Part shown: in pieces, positions 34,011 through 42,312 of the stretch
Layout of the letters: every line of letters begins with the position of its first letter
How positions within the stretch are numbered: position 1 is the first letter of the stretch
DNA from: Lachnospiraceae bacterium UBA3641
GTDB lineage: Bacteria; Bacillota; Clostridia; Lachnospirales; Lachnospiraceae
DNA: 42,537 nt
Assembly (NCBI GenBank): GCA_002373875.1
Contig: DFKQ01000013.1
Location: 1 to 42,537 of the forward strand
Reading direction: 5' to 3'
Translations under genes and position numbers: made by a program
The notes under the pieces: model-generated
What the model was told of the DNA's origin: nothing
Seen by the model: the letters and a program-made list of their open reading frames with translations, nothing else
The model's database searches: none

Positions 34011-35121
34011 AATATGTTTTAAGATAGTCCGAAATGACTCCGGCTGCTATCATATGGGATTTGAGGCCGGGATGTTCCCTTGCTCCCAATGTATCACTGT
34101 TAGCGGACGGAAGCTGCAGGAAGCGGATGTTTTTATCATTTGTTTCGAGTTTATATCTTTCGATGGCATCCACAATGACCGGTGTAAGGTCGTAACCTAG
34201 CATGCCGTATACCCATAAGATGTGGGGCGAAGGATTATTCTTCCTGATCAGCTTTAAAAAATCAATTGCCGCATTTCCTATGAGCAGGTCATCTTCCTTA
34301 ATATGGCTTCCATCGGGGTTTAAGCTGAGCTTATAAACGGCACCGTTATCGGGATCGGTAAACGGAGGCTGATTGAAGCCGGAGTTATCATTGGTACCGA
34401 GATTTATTATAATGGCATCAGGAATCCAGGATGAAAAATCATAGGGTCGGGATGCGCCGTATTTATCATTTTCGCCGCCTGAATTAAGACCGCATATCGT
34501 CTCGTAATGCCTTGGGACATTATGCCTTCTGTCATTATCCCAGCCTGAGAAGATACCCCACCCTCCCTGGGAGATAATACGGGATTCGGCATTTAATTCT
34601 TTGCAAATCAGGTTCGCGTATGTCCCGGAATAGCTCATGCAGTAAGCGGCCCAGTCCTCATCGCTCCTTGCTCCGTAGGTGCCCTCACCGCTTGTTATGG
34701 AATCTCCGATAAATTCAAGCCTGTGATCGTATGAGGGAGGAGTCATAAAGGATCCGTTACCTCTAAGCCCTCTTATCACGACTGCAGTCTTTAAATCTTC
34801 GCTCATTGCCTGCAATTCCCTGTAGAACTTGACTCTTGTGATACGGGAAGGATCAATGCCGCGAAACAGGCAGATTTCGCGCCGCCCCCTGTCCAACATG
34901 AACCGGCTTATAAGTTCACCGTTCAGCTCTATGGCAACCCATGGTTCATAGTCGGTATAATCCGCTTCAATGTCGGCCCACAGTTCGGAACCGGTAACAT
35001 TAACTTCGATCCCGCTTCCGTTTGACAGCATGGGAACTACATTAAGACTTGTATCCATCCGTCCGTGCAAAAGGATGTTATCTATTTCCTTGACCGGGTA
35101 ATAAGTGAGTTTTGTGTTCAT
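33988..35121 (-). CDS. SGNH/GDSL hydrolase, carbohydrate esterase family 2-like
   Basis: A 377-aa protein with an N-terminal beta-sandwich (about 10-120) and a C-terminal SGNH domain, the two-domain layout of CE2 acetyl esterases. The nucleophile is S141 in EFIGDSITSG, the oxyanion motif is NLGTNDN, and the catalytic His is in REHPG near the C-terminus. There is no signal peptide, so it is probably cytoplasmic and would deacetylate imported xylo- or other oligosaccharides. SD GGAGGT lies 5 nt upstream of the ATG. It is monocistronic. The 21-nt repeat copy 3 lies 46 nt upstream. Confidence 0.88.
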   Translation of the reverse strand: MNTKLTYYPVKEIDNILLHGRMDTSLNVVPMLSNGSGIEVNVTGSELWADIEADYTDYEPWVAIELNGELISRFMLDRGRREICLFRGIDPSRITRVKFYRELQAMSEDLKTAVVIRGLRGNGSFMTPPSYDHRLEFIGDSITSGEGTYGARSDEDWAAYCMSYSGTYANLICKELNAESRIISQGGWGIFSGWDNDRRHNVPRHYETICGLNSGGENDKYGASRPYDFSSWIPDAIIINLGTNDNSGFNQPPFTDPDNGAVYKLSLNPDGSHIKEDDLLIGNAAIDFLKLIRKNNPSPHILWVYGMLGYDLTPVIVDAIERYKLETNDKNIRFLQLPSANSDTLGAREHPGLKSHMIAAGVISDYLKTYFNSQPLS

Positions 35122-35166
35122 GGCAACCTCCGTGCTGTTTTGTATTCATCCAATACATAAATAAAA

Positions 35167-35187
35167 TATGCTGTTCTGAATAGTTAC
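35167..35187 (-). repeat. Intergenic 21-nt repeat, copy 3
   Basis: Complement of the sequence at 95-115 and 7475-7495, identical over 21 nt; with copy 1 the identity extends to 24 nt (one T and one G before, T after). It reads in the direction of the esterase gene, 46 nt upstream of its ATG. Confidence 0.7.
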
Positions 35188-35311
35188 CATTTTATAAAAT
35201 AATCATCCTGCAAGCAAGCTTGAAGCCCTGAATTTTATAATGAACATCAAAAAATTTGACTTTCACTGTAATATTTCTGTGCTGTATCGAACAGTTACAA
35301 ATAAAAGCAAC

Positions 35312-35340
35312 TTGCAAGGCATAAGCTATCTATGTATAAT
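35312..35340 (+). promoter_or_regulatory. sigma-A promoter of the CofE-like gene
   Basis: TTGCAA (35312-35317) and TATAAT (35335-35340) with a 17-nt spacer, the same hexamers as the tRNA promoter at 47-75. The leader is about 90 nt. Confidence 0.75.
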
Positions 35341-35434
35341 GAAATTTGTGGGGATTTTGGCAGGAAGAGATAATTCAGGATGACAAAAGCATACCATTGT
35401 GGGTGAAAAGAAGAATCTGAAGAGAGGTGTTAAG

Positions 35435-36625
35435 ATGGAAAGACTTATCGGTACTGTATCCAGGGGGATCAGGGGACCTATAATCCGTCAGGGAGATGAT
35501 CTTGTTGACATAGCAGTCAGCTCGATAATGGATGCTGTTTCCGGCGAGAATATCGAGATAAGGGACAGGGATATAATAGCTCTGACCGAATCGATAGTAG
35601 CCAGGGCTCAGGGTAATTACGCAACTGTTGCCGATATTGCCGATGATGTCAGGAGTAAGACCGGAGGCGGAACCGTGGGAGTAATATTCCCCATTCTTTC
35701 CCGTAACAGGTTTGCGATCTGCTTAAAGGGAATAGCAATGGGATGCCGTAAGGTAGTTCTTATGCTTTCCTATCCTTCGGATGAGGTGGGAAATGCACTT
35801 CTTACCTATGACCAGCTTGACGACAAGGGAATAAATCCCTACAGCGATGTACTTACGCTTGCCAGGTACAGGGAGCTGTTCGGAGACAACAAGCATGAAT
35901 TCACGGGAGTCGATTACGTTGATTACTACTCAAATATCGTTATGGAGGCCGGTGCGGATATAGAGATAATATTTGCCAATCAGGCCCAGGCTGTTCTTGA
36001 CTACACGGACTGCGTTATTACCTGTGATATACATTCGCGCATGAGGACCAAGAGACTGCTCAGGGAGGCCGGTGCCAAGACGGTATTGGGGCTTGACGAT
36101 ATACTGAATGCTCCTGTCGGTGATTCGGGATATAACGAGAAATACGGTTTGCTTGGATCAAATAAATCAACCGAGGACAAGGTTAAGCTGTTCCCGAGGG
36201 ACTGCCAGTCGCTTGTGGAGGATATCCAGAAGGAGATGTTAAAGCTTACCGGTAAGCATGTTGAGGTCATGGTATACGGAGACGGAGCCTTCAAGGATCC
36301 CAAGGGCAAGATATGGGAGCTGGCCGATCCCGTTGTATCACCTGCATACACCGACGGACTGGTGGGAACTCCCAATGAGCTTAAGCTGAAATATCTTGCA
36401 GATAATGATTTTAAGCACTTAAGCGGTCAGGAGCTTAAGGAAGCGATAAGCAAGTCCATAAAGGAGAAGAGTAAGAACCTTGTGGGTAACATGGCTTCCC
36501 AGGGAACGACACCCAGACAGCTGACGGATCTTATCGGATCCCTGTGTGACCTGACATCGGGTTCGGGCGATAAGGGAACCCCCTTCATTCTTATACAGGG
36601 GTACTTTGATTCGTTTATTGATTGA
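35435..36625 (+). CDS. F420-0:glutamyl ligase (CofE/FbiB)-like domain protein
   Basis: A 396-aa protein; ATG 35435 follows GAGAGGTG. The N-terminal part (VSRGIRGPIIRQGDDLVDIA, DIIALTESIVARAQG) and later YGDGAFKDPKGKIWELADP match the CofE family, which adds glutamate to coenzyme F420-0 in archaea and actinobacteria. Lachnospiraceae are not known to make F420, and no cof/fbi genes are in the window, so it may ligate an amino acid to another acceptor. It has no membrane segment. The intercistronic element copy 3 begins at its stop codon, followed by a 36-aa membrane peptide and an aquaporin. Confidence 0.85.
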   Translation: MERLIGTVSRGIRGPIIRQGDDLVDIAVSSIMDAVSGENIEIRDRDIIALTESIVARAQGNYATVADIADDVRSKTGGGTVGVIFPILSRNRFAICLKGIAMGCRKVVLMLSYPSDEVGNALLTYDQLDDKGINPYSDVLTLARYRELFGDNKHEFTGVDYVDYYSNIVMEAGADIEIIFANQAQAVLDYTDCVITCDIHSRMRTKRLLREAGAKTVLGLDDILNAPVGDSGYNEKYGLLGSNKSTEDKVKLFPRDCQSLVEDIQKEMLKLTGKHVEVMVYGDGAFKDPKGKIWELADPVVSPAYTDGLVGTPNELKLKYLADNDFKHLSGQELKEAISKSIKEKSKNLVGNMASQGTTPRQLTDLIGSLCDLTSGSGDKGTPFILIQGYFDSFID

Positions 36626-36731
36626 TCATAAGGGGAACCATCGAAGATGGTGGATTCCTTATGATGCCTTAGCGGCGAGCGTATTCAAAAGAAGTACGGA
36701 GTACTTCTTACATTATATTGGTCATAAGGAG
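36623..36731 (+). promoter_or_regulatory. Structured intercistronic element, copy 3 (before a 36-aa membrane peptide)
   Basis: Starts with the TGA of the upstream gene. TCATAAGG (36626-36633) pairs perfectly with CCTTATGA (36657-36664), with inner stem ACCATC-GAA-GATGGT (36637-36651). A linker (36665-36688), nearly identical to copy 1, is followed by AAGAAGTAC-GGA-GTACTTCTT (36689-36709). A second TCATAAGG (36722-36729) runs into the Shine-Dalgarno AAGGAG. Relative to copy 1, the second hairpin has T-A changed to G-C (36694/36704), a compensatory change. Confidence 0.78.
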
Positions 36732-36739
36732 AGTAAGTC

Positions 36740-36850
36740 ATGATCTTATTTGTTGGCATTGTATTTATTGTTATCGTTACAGCGGTTGTTGTAGCGGCAG
36801 TTACTTCCGTTATCTCGGCTGTTGCGGCAGAGGAAGATATAGAGGATTGA
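36740..36850 (+). CDS. 36-aa single-pass membrane peptide
   Basis: MILFVGIVFIVIVTAVVVA followed by a second hydrophobic stretch and the acidic tail AEEDIED. AAGGAG sits 8 nt upstream of the ATG, inside the structured element. The reading frame is short, but the hydrophobic composition, correct RBS spacing and acidic tail favour a real gene. It lies 62 nt before the aquaporin, so both are likely on one transcript. No family is recognised. Confidence 0.65.
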   Translation: MILFVGIVFIVIVTAVVVAAVTSVISAVAAEEDIED

Positions 36851-36912
36851 ACAGGTTTCCGGTTTATGATGTTTTAAAACAATAAATGGTTTTATAGAAA
36901 GGAGAGTTTAGG

Positions 36913-37599
36913 ATGAAAAAGTACATAGCGGAATTAATAGGTACATGTGTTCTTGTGTTTATGGGATGCGGTACCGCAATGTTGGTAGGATGTGACAGTA
37001 GTTACGGAAGCGGATATATTCTTACCGCACTTGCATTTGGTCTTGTTATTGTGGGAATGGCATATTGTGTAGGTAATATCTCGGGATGTCATATAAATCC
37101 TGCGGTATCTTTGGGGGTATTTATGTCAGGCGGCATGAGCGCATCTGAATTCGGCTGCTATGTTGTTGCCCAGTGTCTGGGTTCTGTTGTGGGAACTGCC
37201 CTTCTTGCCGCAATCTTTTCACTCGGCGGAGTTACAGATATGACGGGAGGTTTCGGCTCTAACGGACTGGCCGGGGTAAACGGTAACGCTTTTGCCGGAT
37301 TGATCGTTGAAATAATCCTTACATTCATTTTTGTACTCACCATATTGGGAGTAACCTCCAAGAAGGCGAATCATGGTTCTTTCGGAGGACTTATCATAGG
37401 CTTGACCCTTACACTTGTTCATATTCTGGGTATAGGTCTTACGGGCACCAGCGTCAATCCCGCAAGGAGCCTTGGCCCCGCTATTTTTGCAGGTAAGGAT
37501 GCTCTGTCCTGCTTATGGGTATTTATAGTAGGACCTCTTGCAGGTGCAGCTCTTGCAGCCTTTGTCTATAAATTCCTCGAGAAAGAAGATAGGGCTTAA
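36913..37599 (+). CDS. Aquaporin (MIP family, AqpZ-like water channel)
   Basis: A 228-aa six-helix channel with both NPA boxes (CHINPAVSLG at 59-68, NPA 62-64; SVNPARSLGPA near 180). The selectivity-filter neighbourhood (TALAFGL and LTLVHILGIGLTGTSVNP) matches water-selective AqpZ rather than glycerol facilitators: His is present and the second box lacks the glycerol-type Asp. SD AAAGGAG lies 8 nt upstream of the ATG. A terminator at 37622-37654 closes the unit. Confidence 0.93.
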   Translation: MKKYIAELIGTCVLVFMGCGTAMLVGCDSSYGSGYILTALAFGLVIVGMAYCVGNISGCHINPAVSLGVFMSGGMSASEFGCYVVAQCLGSVVGTALLAAIFSLGGVTDMTGGFGSNGLAGVNGNAFAGLIVEIILTFIFVLTILGVTSKKANHGSFGGLIIGLTLTLVHILGIGLTGTSVNPARSLGPAIFAGKDALSCLWVFIVGPLAGAALAAFVYKFLEKEDRA

Positions 37600-37621
37600 A
37601 AACTTAAAGCTATGACAGAAG

Positions 37622-37654
37622 AAAGCAGAGGGACTCAGTTCCTCTGCTTTTTTT
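37622..37654 (+). terminator. Rho-independent terminator after the aquaporin
   Basis: AAAGCAGAGGGA (37622-37633) pairs with TTCCTCTGCTTT (37639-37650) and is followed by TTTT. It separates the aquaporin from the NlpC/P60 gene. Confidence 0.9.
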
Positions 37655-37684
37655 CAAAGGATATTACAGGAGGTCGGGAATAAA

Positions 37685-37739
37685 ATGAAAACATGTAAAA
37701 CAAGGAAAACAGTGATGGCACTTTTTCTGATGGGTAATA
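37685..37739 (+). pseudogene. Out-of-frame signal-peptide start of the NlpC/P60 gene
   Basis: AGGAGGT (about 37669-37675) lies at correct distance from ATG 37685, which encodes MKTCKTRKTVMALFLMG. This basic plus hydrophobic start would continue in the next frame as ISELLNGPVSAYA, a normal signal-peptide end. Skipping one nucleotide in GGTAATAATGGG (37733-37744) would join them. As written, the frame closes at a TGA shortly after. Confidence 0.72.
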
Positions 37740-39953
37740 ATGGGAATTTCGGAGCTTCTCAATGGTCCGGTAAGCGCCTATGCAACTACCGGGGACCTGC
37801 TCATTGATGAAGATGAGACTGTTTCCGAGGAAACAAAATACATTGAAGAAGAGATCCTGTCGGATGATCGTGTGACCCCTGAGAATGATCATGAGGAAAT
37901 ATACTATGAAGCCATTGAGCCTGACGATGCAGAAGAGATCACAGCAGACGGAGCTTCGGGAATCCAAATGGCTGAGGGTGTCAGCGAGGAGATGTGCAGT
38001 TCCGACTACTGGAATGATAAGACCATTGAATCAAAGCTGGGTTCCGGTGAAGAACTTATCTCAACGGGCGAGATAACTGCTCTGAATAAGGCTATGCTTG
38101 AAGCAGAAGATACCAATATGAATGATCTCGAGGGACTTGCGGAGGGCTATGATGCTGATAGATTAAGGCATAATCTTGTGTCAGCCACAACTACCGCAAA
38201 GTCGAGGATATTTGCAGACAATATAGAGGTCGTACCGGCATCATACTATAAACAGGTAGCCGATGCGATAGAAAAGACGGCCTATACCGGAAATAGAAAT
38301 AATCAATATGCAGTTGCCGTTAAGAGGACGACCATCAATACTATTCCGGTAAATGCATACATAGGTTATTCAGCCGACGATCCGGATGATGAAAAAGTCA
38401 ACTCGGCATTGCTTGTAGGCGAACCCTTTGTGATACGACAGAAGGCTACCGTGTTCGGAGATGATTTTTACTGGGGTTATTCCGATAACTGTACCGGCTG
38501 GGTTGCAGCAGAGGACCTTGCTGTATGCAGTGATAAGGATGAATGGCTGGAAGCCTGGAAGGTGGATCCTTCTTCTGATGATTTTATCGTTGTCACACAG
38601 AATCAGATAAGGCTGGAGCCCTCGGTTTCGAAGCCTGAGCTATCGGAAGTAAAGCTTACCTTTGCTACAATACTTAAGACGGTACCTGAGGATAAAATAC
38701 CCAAATCCCTGGGAGAGAGAGGTCCGTGGAATAATTATGTGGTATATCTTCCCATAAGAGACGGGGATGGAAAGTATGTAAGAGCAATAGCTCTTATATC
38801 GCAGCATTATGAAGTGAGCAAGGGTTTTCTTAAGATGACCCAGGCTGAAATATTGAGGGTGGCATTCAATAATCTCGGAGACCGGTACGGATGGGGAGGA
38901 ATGCTTGATTCAATGGATTGCTCGTACTATACCAAGAATGTATACAGGTGTTTCGGCCTTCAGATTCCGAGAAATACCACCTGGCAGCAGGCTATACCCG
39001 GAAGGAAGATCGATCTTTCCAACATGAGTGATGATGAGAAGGTTGGAGCTATGACAAGGATGCCGGCCGGAACACTGTTCTATATGCCCGGACATACCAT
39101 GATATATACTGGAACCACGGTAATGGATGGCAGGAAGATGGCTTATGTTATTTCCGACACCGGGTCTTTATCGGATAGTACCGGGGAACTTAGTGTGCGG
39201 AATATGTATTCGGTTATACTGAATCCCCTTTCGGTCCGAAGGAGAAATGAAAGCACCTGGCTCAGTAATATAACAGCTGCGGTTCTTCCAATATCCCAGG
39301 GAAGTTTCGATTTTGTAAAAAATAATATGGAAACAGTTACACCGATCGAACCGGTCAGCATGAACAGAGTCCCTGTTGCCGAAGGCCAGGCCTATGCATC
39401 AGGCAAGGATACCCTTCCTCTTGAGACCTTCCTCGGAAATACACAAAATATATTTATAAGCTTCTGCAATGTTGAGGGGTCTGAAGTGGAGAAACTTACA
39501 GCTACGGTGATCAAGGGAAGCCGTATCACTACCAAGGCTCCTGTCAAAGCGGTAAGTTATGATAAGGGAGTGGCTGAATGGAAGCGGAGCAAATCCACAG
39601 GCCTTGCAACGATAACCCTTAAAAAATCGGGAACAGTTACTTTTGAAATGGCAGACGGCAAGACCTTTGACGTGCTTTTTACGGTGGAAAGTCCGAAGGC
39701 CGAAACAAAAGCAGTCAACAGCCTTCTTAAGAAAGCAAAGGAGGGCTCTTCCGGGATGACTGAGCTTAGTCTGCAGGATCTGTTCGGTACTCAGATAGAT
39801 AACGGAAGTCTGAGTATTACATATATTAAGAAAAAGGATAAGGCCTCTGTTTTCAGGAATGTACTTCTGATCGATCCTAAGACCAAAAACACCGTAAAGG
39901 TAAGATACACATATCTTAATAAAAAATATACAATGACTCTTACCGTAAAATAA
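37740..39953 (+). CDS. Secreted SH3/NlpC-P60 peptidase-like protein (frame-disrupted at the 5' end)
   Basis: The open frame gives 737 aa from ATG 37740, but this ATG has no ribosome binding site and falls inside what should be a signal peptide (start at 37685 in another frame). An acidic linker (about 20-110) is followed by an SH3-like region (about 150-260; NNQYAVAVKRTTINTIP, FYWGYSDNCTGWV) and an NlpC/P60-type domain (about 365-500). The catalytic Cys is in DSMDCSYY and the His in GHTMIYTG. A 200-residue C-terminal region follows. It is probably a peptidoglycan endopeptidase. The natural start should be 37685; the one-base shift needs checking against reads. Its own RBS follows the aquaporin terminator. 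Confidence 0.82.
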   Translation: MGISELLNGPVSAYATTGDLLIDEDETVSEETKYIEEEILSDDRVTPENDHEEIYYEAIEPDDAEEITADGASGIQMAEGVSEEMCSSDYWNDKTIESKLGSGEELISTGEITALNKAMLEAEDTNMNDLEGLAEGYDADRLRHNLVSATTTAKSRIFADNIEVVPASYYKQVADAIEKTAYTGNRNNQYAVAVKRTTINTIPVNAYIGYSADDPDDEKVNSALLVGEPFVIRQKATVFGDDFYWGYSDNCTGWVAAEDLAVCSDKDEWLEAWKVDPSSDDFIVVTQNQIRLEPSVSKPELSEVKLTFATILKTVPEDKIPKSLGERGPWNNYVVYLPIRDGDGKYVRAIALISQHYEVSKGFLKMTQAEILRVAFNNLGDRYGWGGMLDSMDCSYYTKNVYRCFGLQIPRNTTWQQAIPGRKIDLSNMSDDEKVGAMTRMPAGTLFYMPGHTMIYTGTTVMDGRKMAYVISDTGSLSDSTGELSVRNMYSVILNPLSVRRRNESTWLSNITAAVLPISQGSFDFVKNNMETVTPIEPVSMNRVPVAEGQAYASGKDTLPLETFLGNTQNIFISFCNVEGSEVEKLTATVIKGSRITTKAPVKAVSYDKGVAEWKRSKSTGLATITLKKSGTVTFEMADGKTFDVLFTVESPKAETKAVNSLLKKAKEGSSGMTELSLQDLFGTQIDNGSLSITYIKKKDKASVFRNVLLIDPKTKNTVKVRYTYLNKKYTMTLTVK

Positions 39954-39976
39954 GATATATTTTTGGAGTTTTGTGG

Positions 39977-40030
39977 TTGTTTATAAGACTGAAAAGAGTT
40001 ATTATGATTTCAGTTAGTTTAATAACTGAA
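39977..40030 (+). promoter_or_regulatory. Promoter with overlapping operator-like palindrome before the GH3 gene
   Basis: TTGTTT (39977-39982) and TATTAT (40000-40005) are 17 nt apart. An 8-bp inverted repeat, TTCAGTTA-GTTTAA-TAACTGAA (40009-40030), covers the predicted transcription start, and a half-site ACTGAA lies in the spacer (39988-39993). This placement suits repression by a sugar-responsive regulator. The regulator is not in the window. Confidence 0.6.
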
Positions 40031-40065
40031 TTAATTATTTGCCGATGATCAAAGAAAGGAACAAT

Positions 40066-42207
40066 ATGACCAGAGAAGAAGCTAAGAAAAAGGCATCCGA
40101 GCTTGTGAGCAAGATGACTCTTGAGGAGAAGATGAGCCAGTTACGTTTTGATGCACCTGCCATCGACAGGCTGAATGTACCGGCCTATAACTGGTGGAAT
40201 GAAGCCCTGCACGGTGTGGCAAGGGCAGGTCAGGCTACGGTATTTCCCCAAGCTATTGCCATGGCTGCTGCTTTTGATGAGGATATGACCGAAAAGGTGG
40301 GAACCATTGTCTCAACAGAAGCCAGGGCCAAGTATAATGCAGTATCAGAGGAAGGGGACAGGGATATTTATAAGGGACTTACCATGTGGTCACCCAATGT
40401 AAACATCTTCCGTGATCCCAGATGGGGCCGCGGACATGAGACTCTGGGTGAGGACCCTTATCTTACATCGAAGCTGGGAGCTGCTTATGTAAGGGGCCTT
40501 CAGGGCGATGGTGATACACTTCGGACCGCTGCCTGTGCCAAGCATTTTGCAGTCCATTCGGGGCCTGAAGCAATAAGGCATGAGTTCGATGCCAGGGCAA
40601 GTAAGAAGGATATGCATGAGACCTATCTGCCGGCCTTCGAGGAATGTGTTAAGGAAGCTAAGGTGGAAGCGGTGATGGGAGCTTATAACCGTACCAACGG
40701 TGAACCCTGCTGTGCACACACGGAGCTTATGGAGGAAATCCTGCGCGGCGAATGGGGATTTGAAGGACATTACGTTTCCGACTGCTGGGCCATAAGGGAT
40801 TTTCATGAGCACCATATGGTGACAAAGACCATAGAAGAGTCCGCCGCACTGGCACTTAAGAAGGGCTGTGATGTCAATTGCGGCAATACATATATTCATA
40901 TGATGAAGGCCTATGAGGACGGGCTTGTTACCGAGGAGGATATAACAAGGTCTGCGGTAAGGCTCTTCACTACAAGATTTATGCTGGGACTTTTCGATGG
41001 AAGTGAGTACGATTCCATTTCCTATGATAAGGTTGAATGTAAGGAGCACAGGGACTTCTCTGTGGAAGTGTCCAGGAAGGCGATGGTGCTTCTTAAGAAT
41101 GAAGGGTTGCTGCCGCTTGATAAATCGGGAATCAAGACGATAGGTGTTATAGGTCCGGATGCGGATTCCAGAGTTGCCCTTATAGGTAATTACCACGGAA
41201 CATCATCAAGATATAAGACCCTTCTTGAAGGGATTCAGGATGAAGTGGGCGATGATGTGAACGTAATGTATTCTGTCGGGTCACACCTGTATCTTGACAG
41301 GGTTGAACCCTTAGCCGTAGAAAATGACAGGCTGGCGGAAGCTAAGACGGTAGCGAAGCATTCGGATGTGATCGTCCTTGTGATGGGGCTTGACGAGACC
41401 CTTGAAGGCGAAGAAGGAGATACCGGTAATTCCTATGCTTCGGGTGATAAGACATCGCTTAACTTCCCGGAATCGCAGATGATCATGGCCAAGGCAGTTA
41501 TTGCGACGGGCAAGCCGATAGTGCTTGCTGTAATGACAGGATCGGCAATGGATCTGTCATTTGCGACAGATGCTGAAAATGTTAAGGCAATAATGCAGGT
41601 ATGGTATCCGGGAGCCCTTGGCGGTAAGGCCTTTGCCGATCTTATCTTCGGTAAGGCATCACCTTCCGGCAAGCTTCCGATAACTCTTTACAATTCAATA
41701 GATGAGCTGCCTGATTTTACCGATTATTCCATGAAGGGACGGACCTACAGATATATGGAGCATGAGGCCATGTACCCGTTCGGTTTCGGGCTCACATACG
41801 GTAAGGTAACGGTTAAGTCGGACGATATAGATGTTTCTGCCATTAAGGCTGCGGGAAATGATAATGCTTTACTTGAGAAGGCGGAAGCTAAGGTAACGGT
41901 TTGTCTTAAGAACGAAGGGGCTGTTGATATAGAGGAGGTTGTCCAGATATATATTAAGGACAATGATTCGTCTCTTGCGGTAAGGAATCACAGCCTGTGT
42001 GCATTTAAGAGGGCAGCCCTTAAGGCAGGCGAAGAGGTGAAGCTTATTCTTCCTGTATCCGGCAAGGCATTTATGGAATACAATGAAGAAGGAAAAAGAA
42101 TATTGGATTCGAAAAACTTCACTCTTTATGCGGGAGTCAGCCAGCCGGACGAACGCAGCGTGAAGCTGTGCGGTGTTACTCCGGTCAAGATAGAAGTTAA
42201 GCTGTGA
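40066..42207 (+). CDS. Glycoside hydrolase family 3 beta-glycosidase (xylosidase/glucosidase type)
   Basis: A 713-aa two-domain GH3 enzyme; ATG 40066 is chosen for AAAGGA at 40055-40060. YNWWNEALHGVARAG and ATVFPQAIAMAAAFD near residues 41-71 are typical of the beta-xylosidase branch. KHF (159-161) and the nucleophile D239 in YVSDCWAI are visible. The C-terminal domain (GSAMDLSFA, VWYPGALGGKAFA) and an FnIII-like end follow. There is no signal peptide, so it hydrolyses imported oligosaccharides in the cytoplasm. Its neighbour xylB suggests xylose as the released sugar; beta-glucosidase activity cannot be excluded. Confidence 0.93.
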   Translation: MTREEAKKKASELVSKMTLEEKMSQLRFDAPAIDRLNVPAYNWWNEALHGVARAGQATVFPQAIAMAAAFDEDMTEKVGTIVSTEARAKYNAVSEEGDRDIYKGLTMWSPNVNIFRDPRWGRGHETLGEDPYLTSKLGAAYVRGLQGDGDTLRTAACAKHFAVHSGPEAIRHEFDARASKKDMHETYLPAFEECVKEAKVEAVMGAYNRTNGEPCCAHTELMEEILRGEWGFEGHYVSDCWAIRDFHEHHMVTKTIEESAALALKKGCDVNCGNTYIHMMKAYEDGLVTEEDITRSAVRLFTTRFMLGLFDGSEYDSISYDKVECKEHRDFSVEVSRKAMVLLKNEGLLPLDKSGIKTIGVIGPDADSRVALIGNYHGTSSRYKTLLEGIQDEVGDDVNVMYSVGSHLYLDRVEPLAVENDRLAEAKTVAKHSDVIVLVMGLDETLEGEEGDTGNSYASGDKTSLNFPESQMIMAKAVIATGKPIVLAVMTGSAMDLSFATDAENVKAIMQVWYPGALGGKAFADLIFGKASPSGKLPITLYNSIDELPDFTDYSMKGRTYRYMEHEAMYPFGFGLTYGKVTVKSDDIDVSAIKAAGNDNALLEKAEAKVTVCLKNEGAVDIEEVVQIYIKDNDSSLAVRNHSLCAFKRAALKAGEEVKLILPVSGKAFMEYNEEGKRILDSKNFTLYAGVSQPDERSVKLCGVTPVKIEVKL

Positions 42208-42312
42208 GTCAGTGATACATATCCATATTCGGATGACTTGATAATTCCTTTTTTATAAGATTTTCCGGTATTTCGCAAAGGTACCGTTGTTATTAAAAAA
42301 CAGTTCAGTCAT

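Larger units (their letters stand above)
35122..35434. other. Divergent intergenic region, 313 nt
   Basis: Holds the esterase ribosome binding site, repeat copy 3 (35167-35187), an AT-rich stretch without recognisable structure (about 35190-35305), and the promoter and 90-nt leader of the CofE-like gene. I see no coding potential or RNA gene in it. Confidence 0.7.

Noticed and set aside
40390..41196. 268-aa open frame on the minus strand inside the GH3 gene
   Set aside because: The sense strand encodes conserved GH3 catalytic sequence; the antisense frame has no RBS or recognisable domain.
42208..42260. Terminator after the GH3 gene
   Set aside because: Only short discontinuous pairings (AGTCA/TGACT, ATCC/GGAT) precede the T-run at about 42248; too weak to call.
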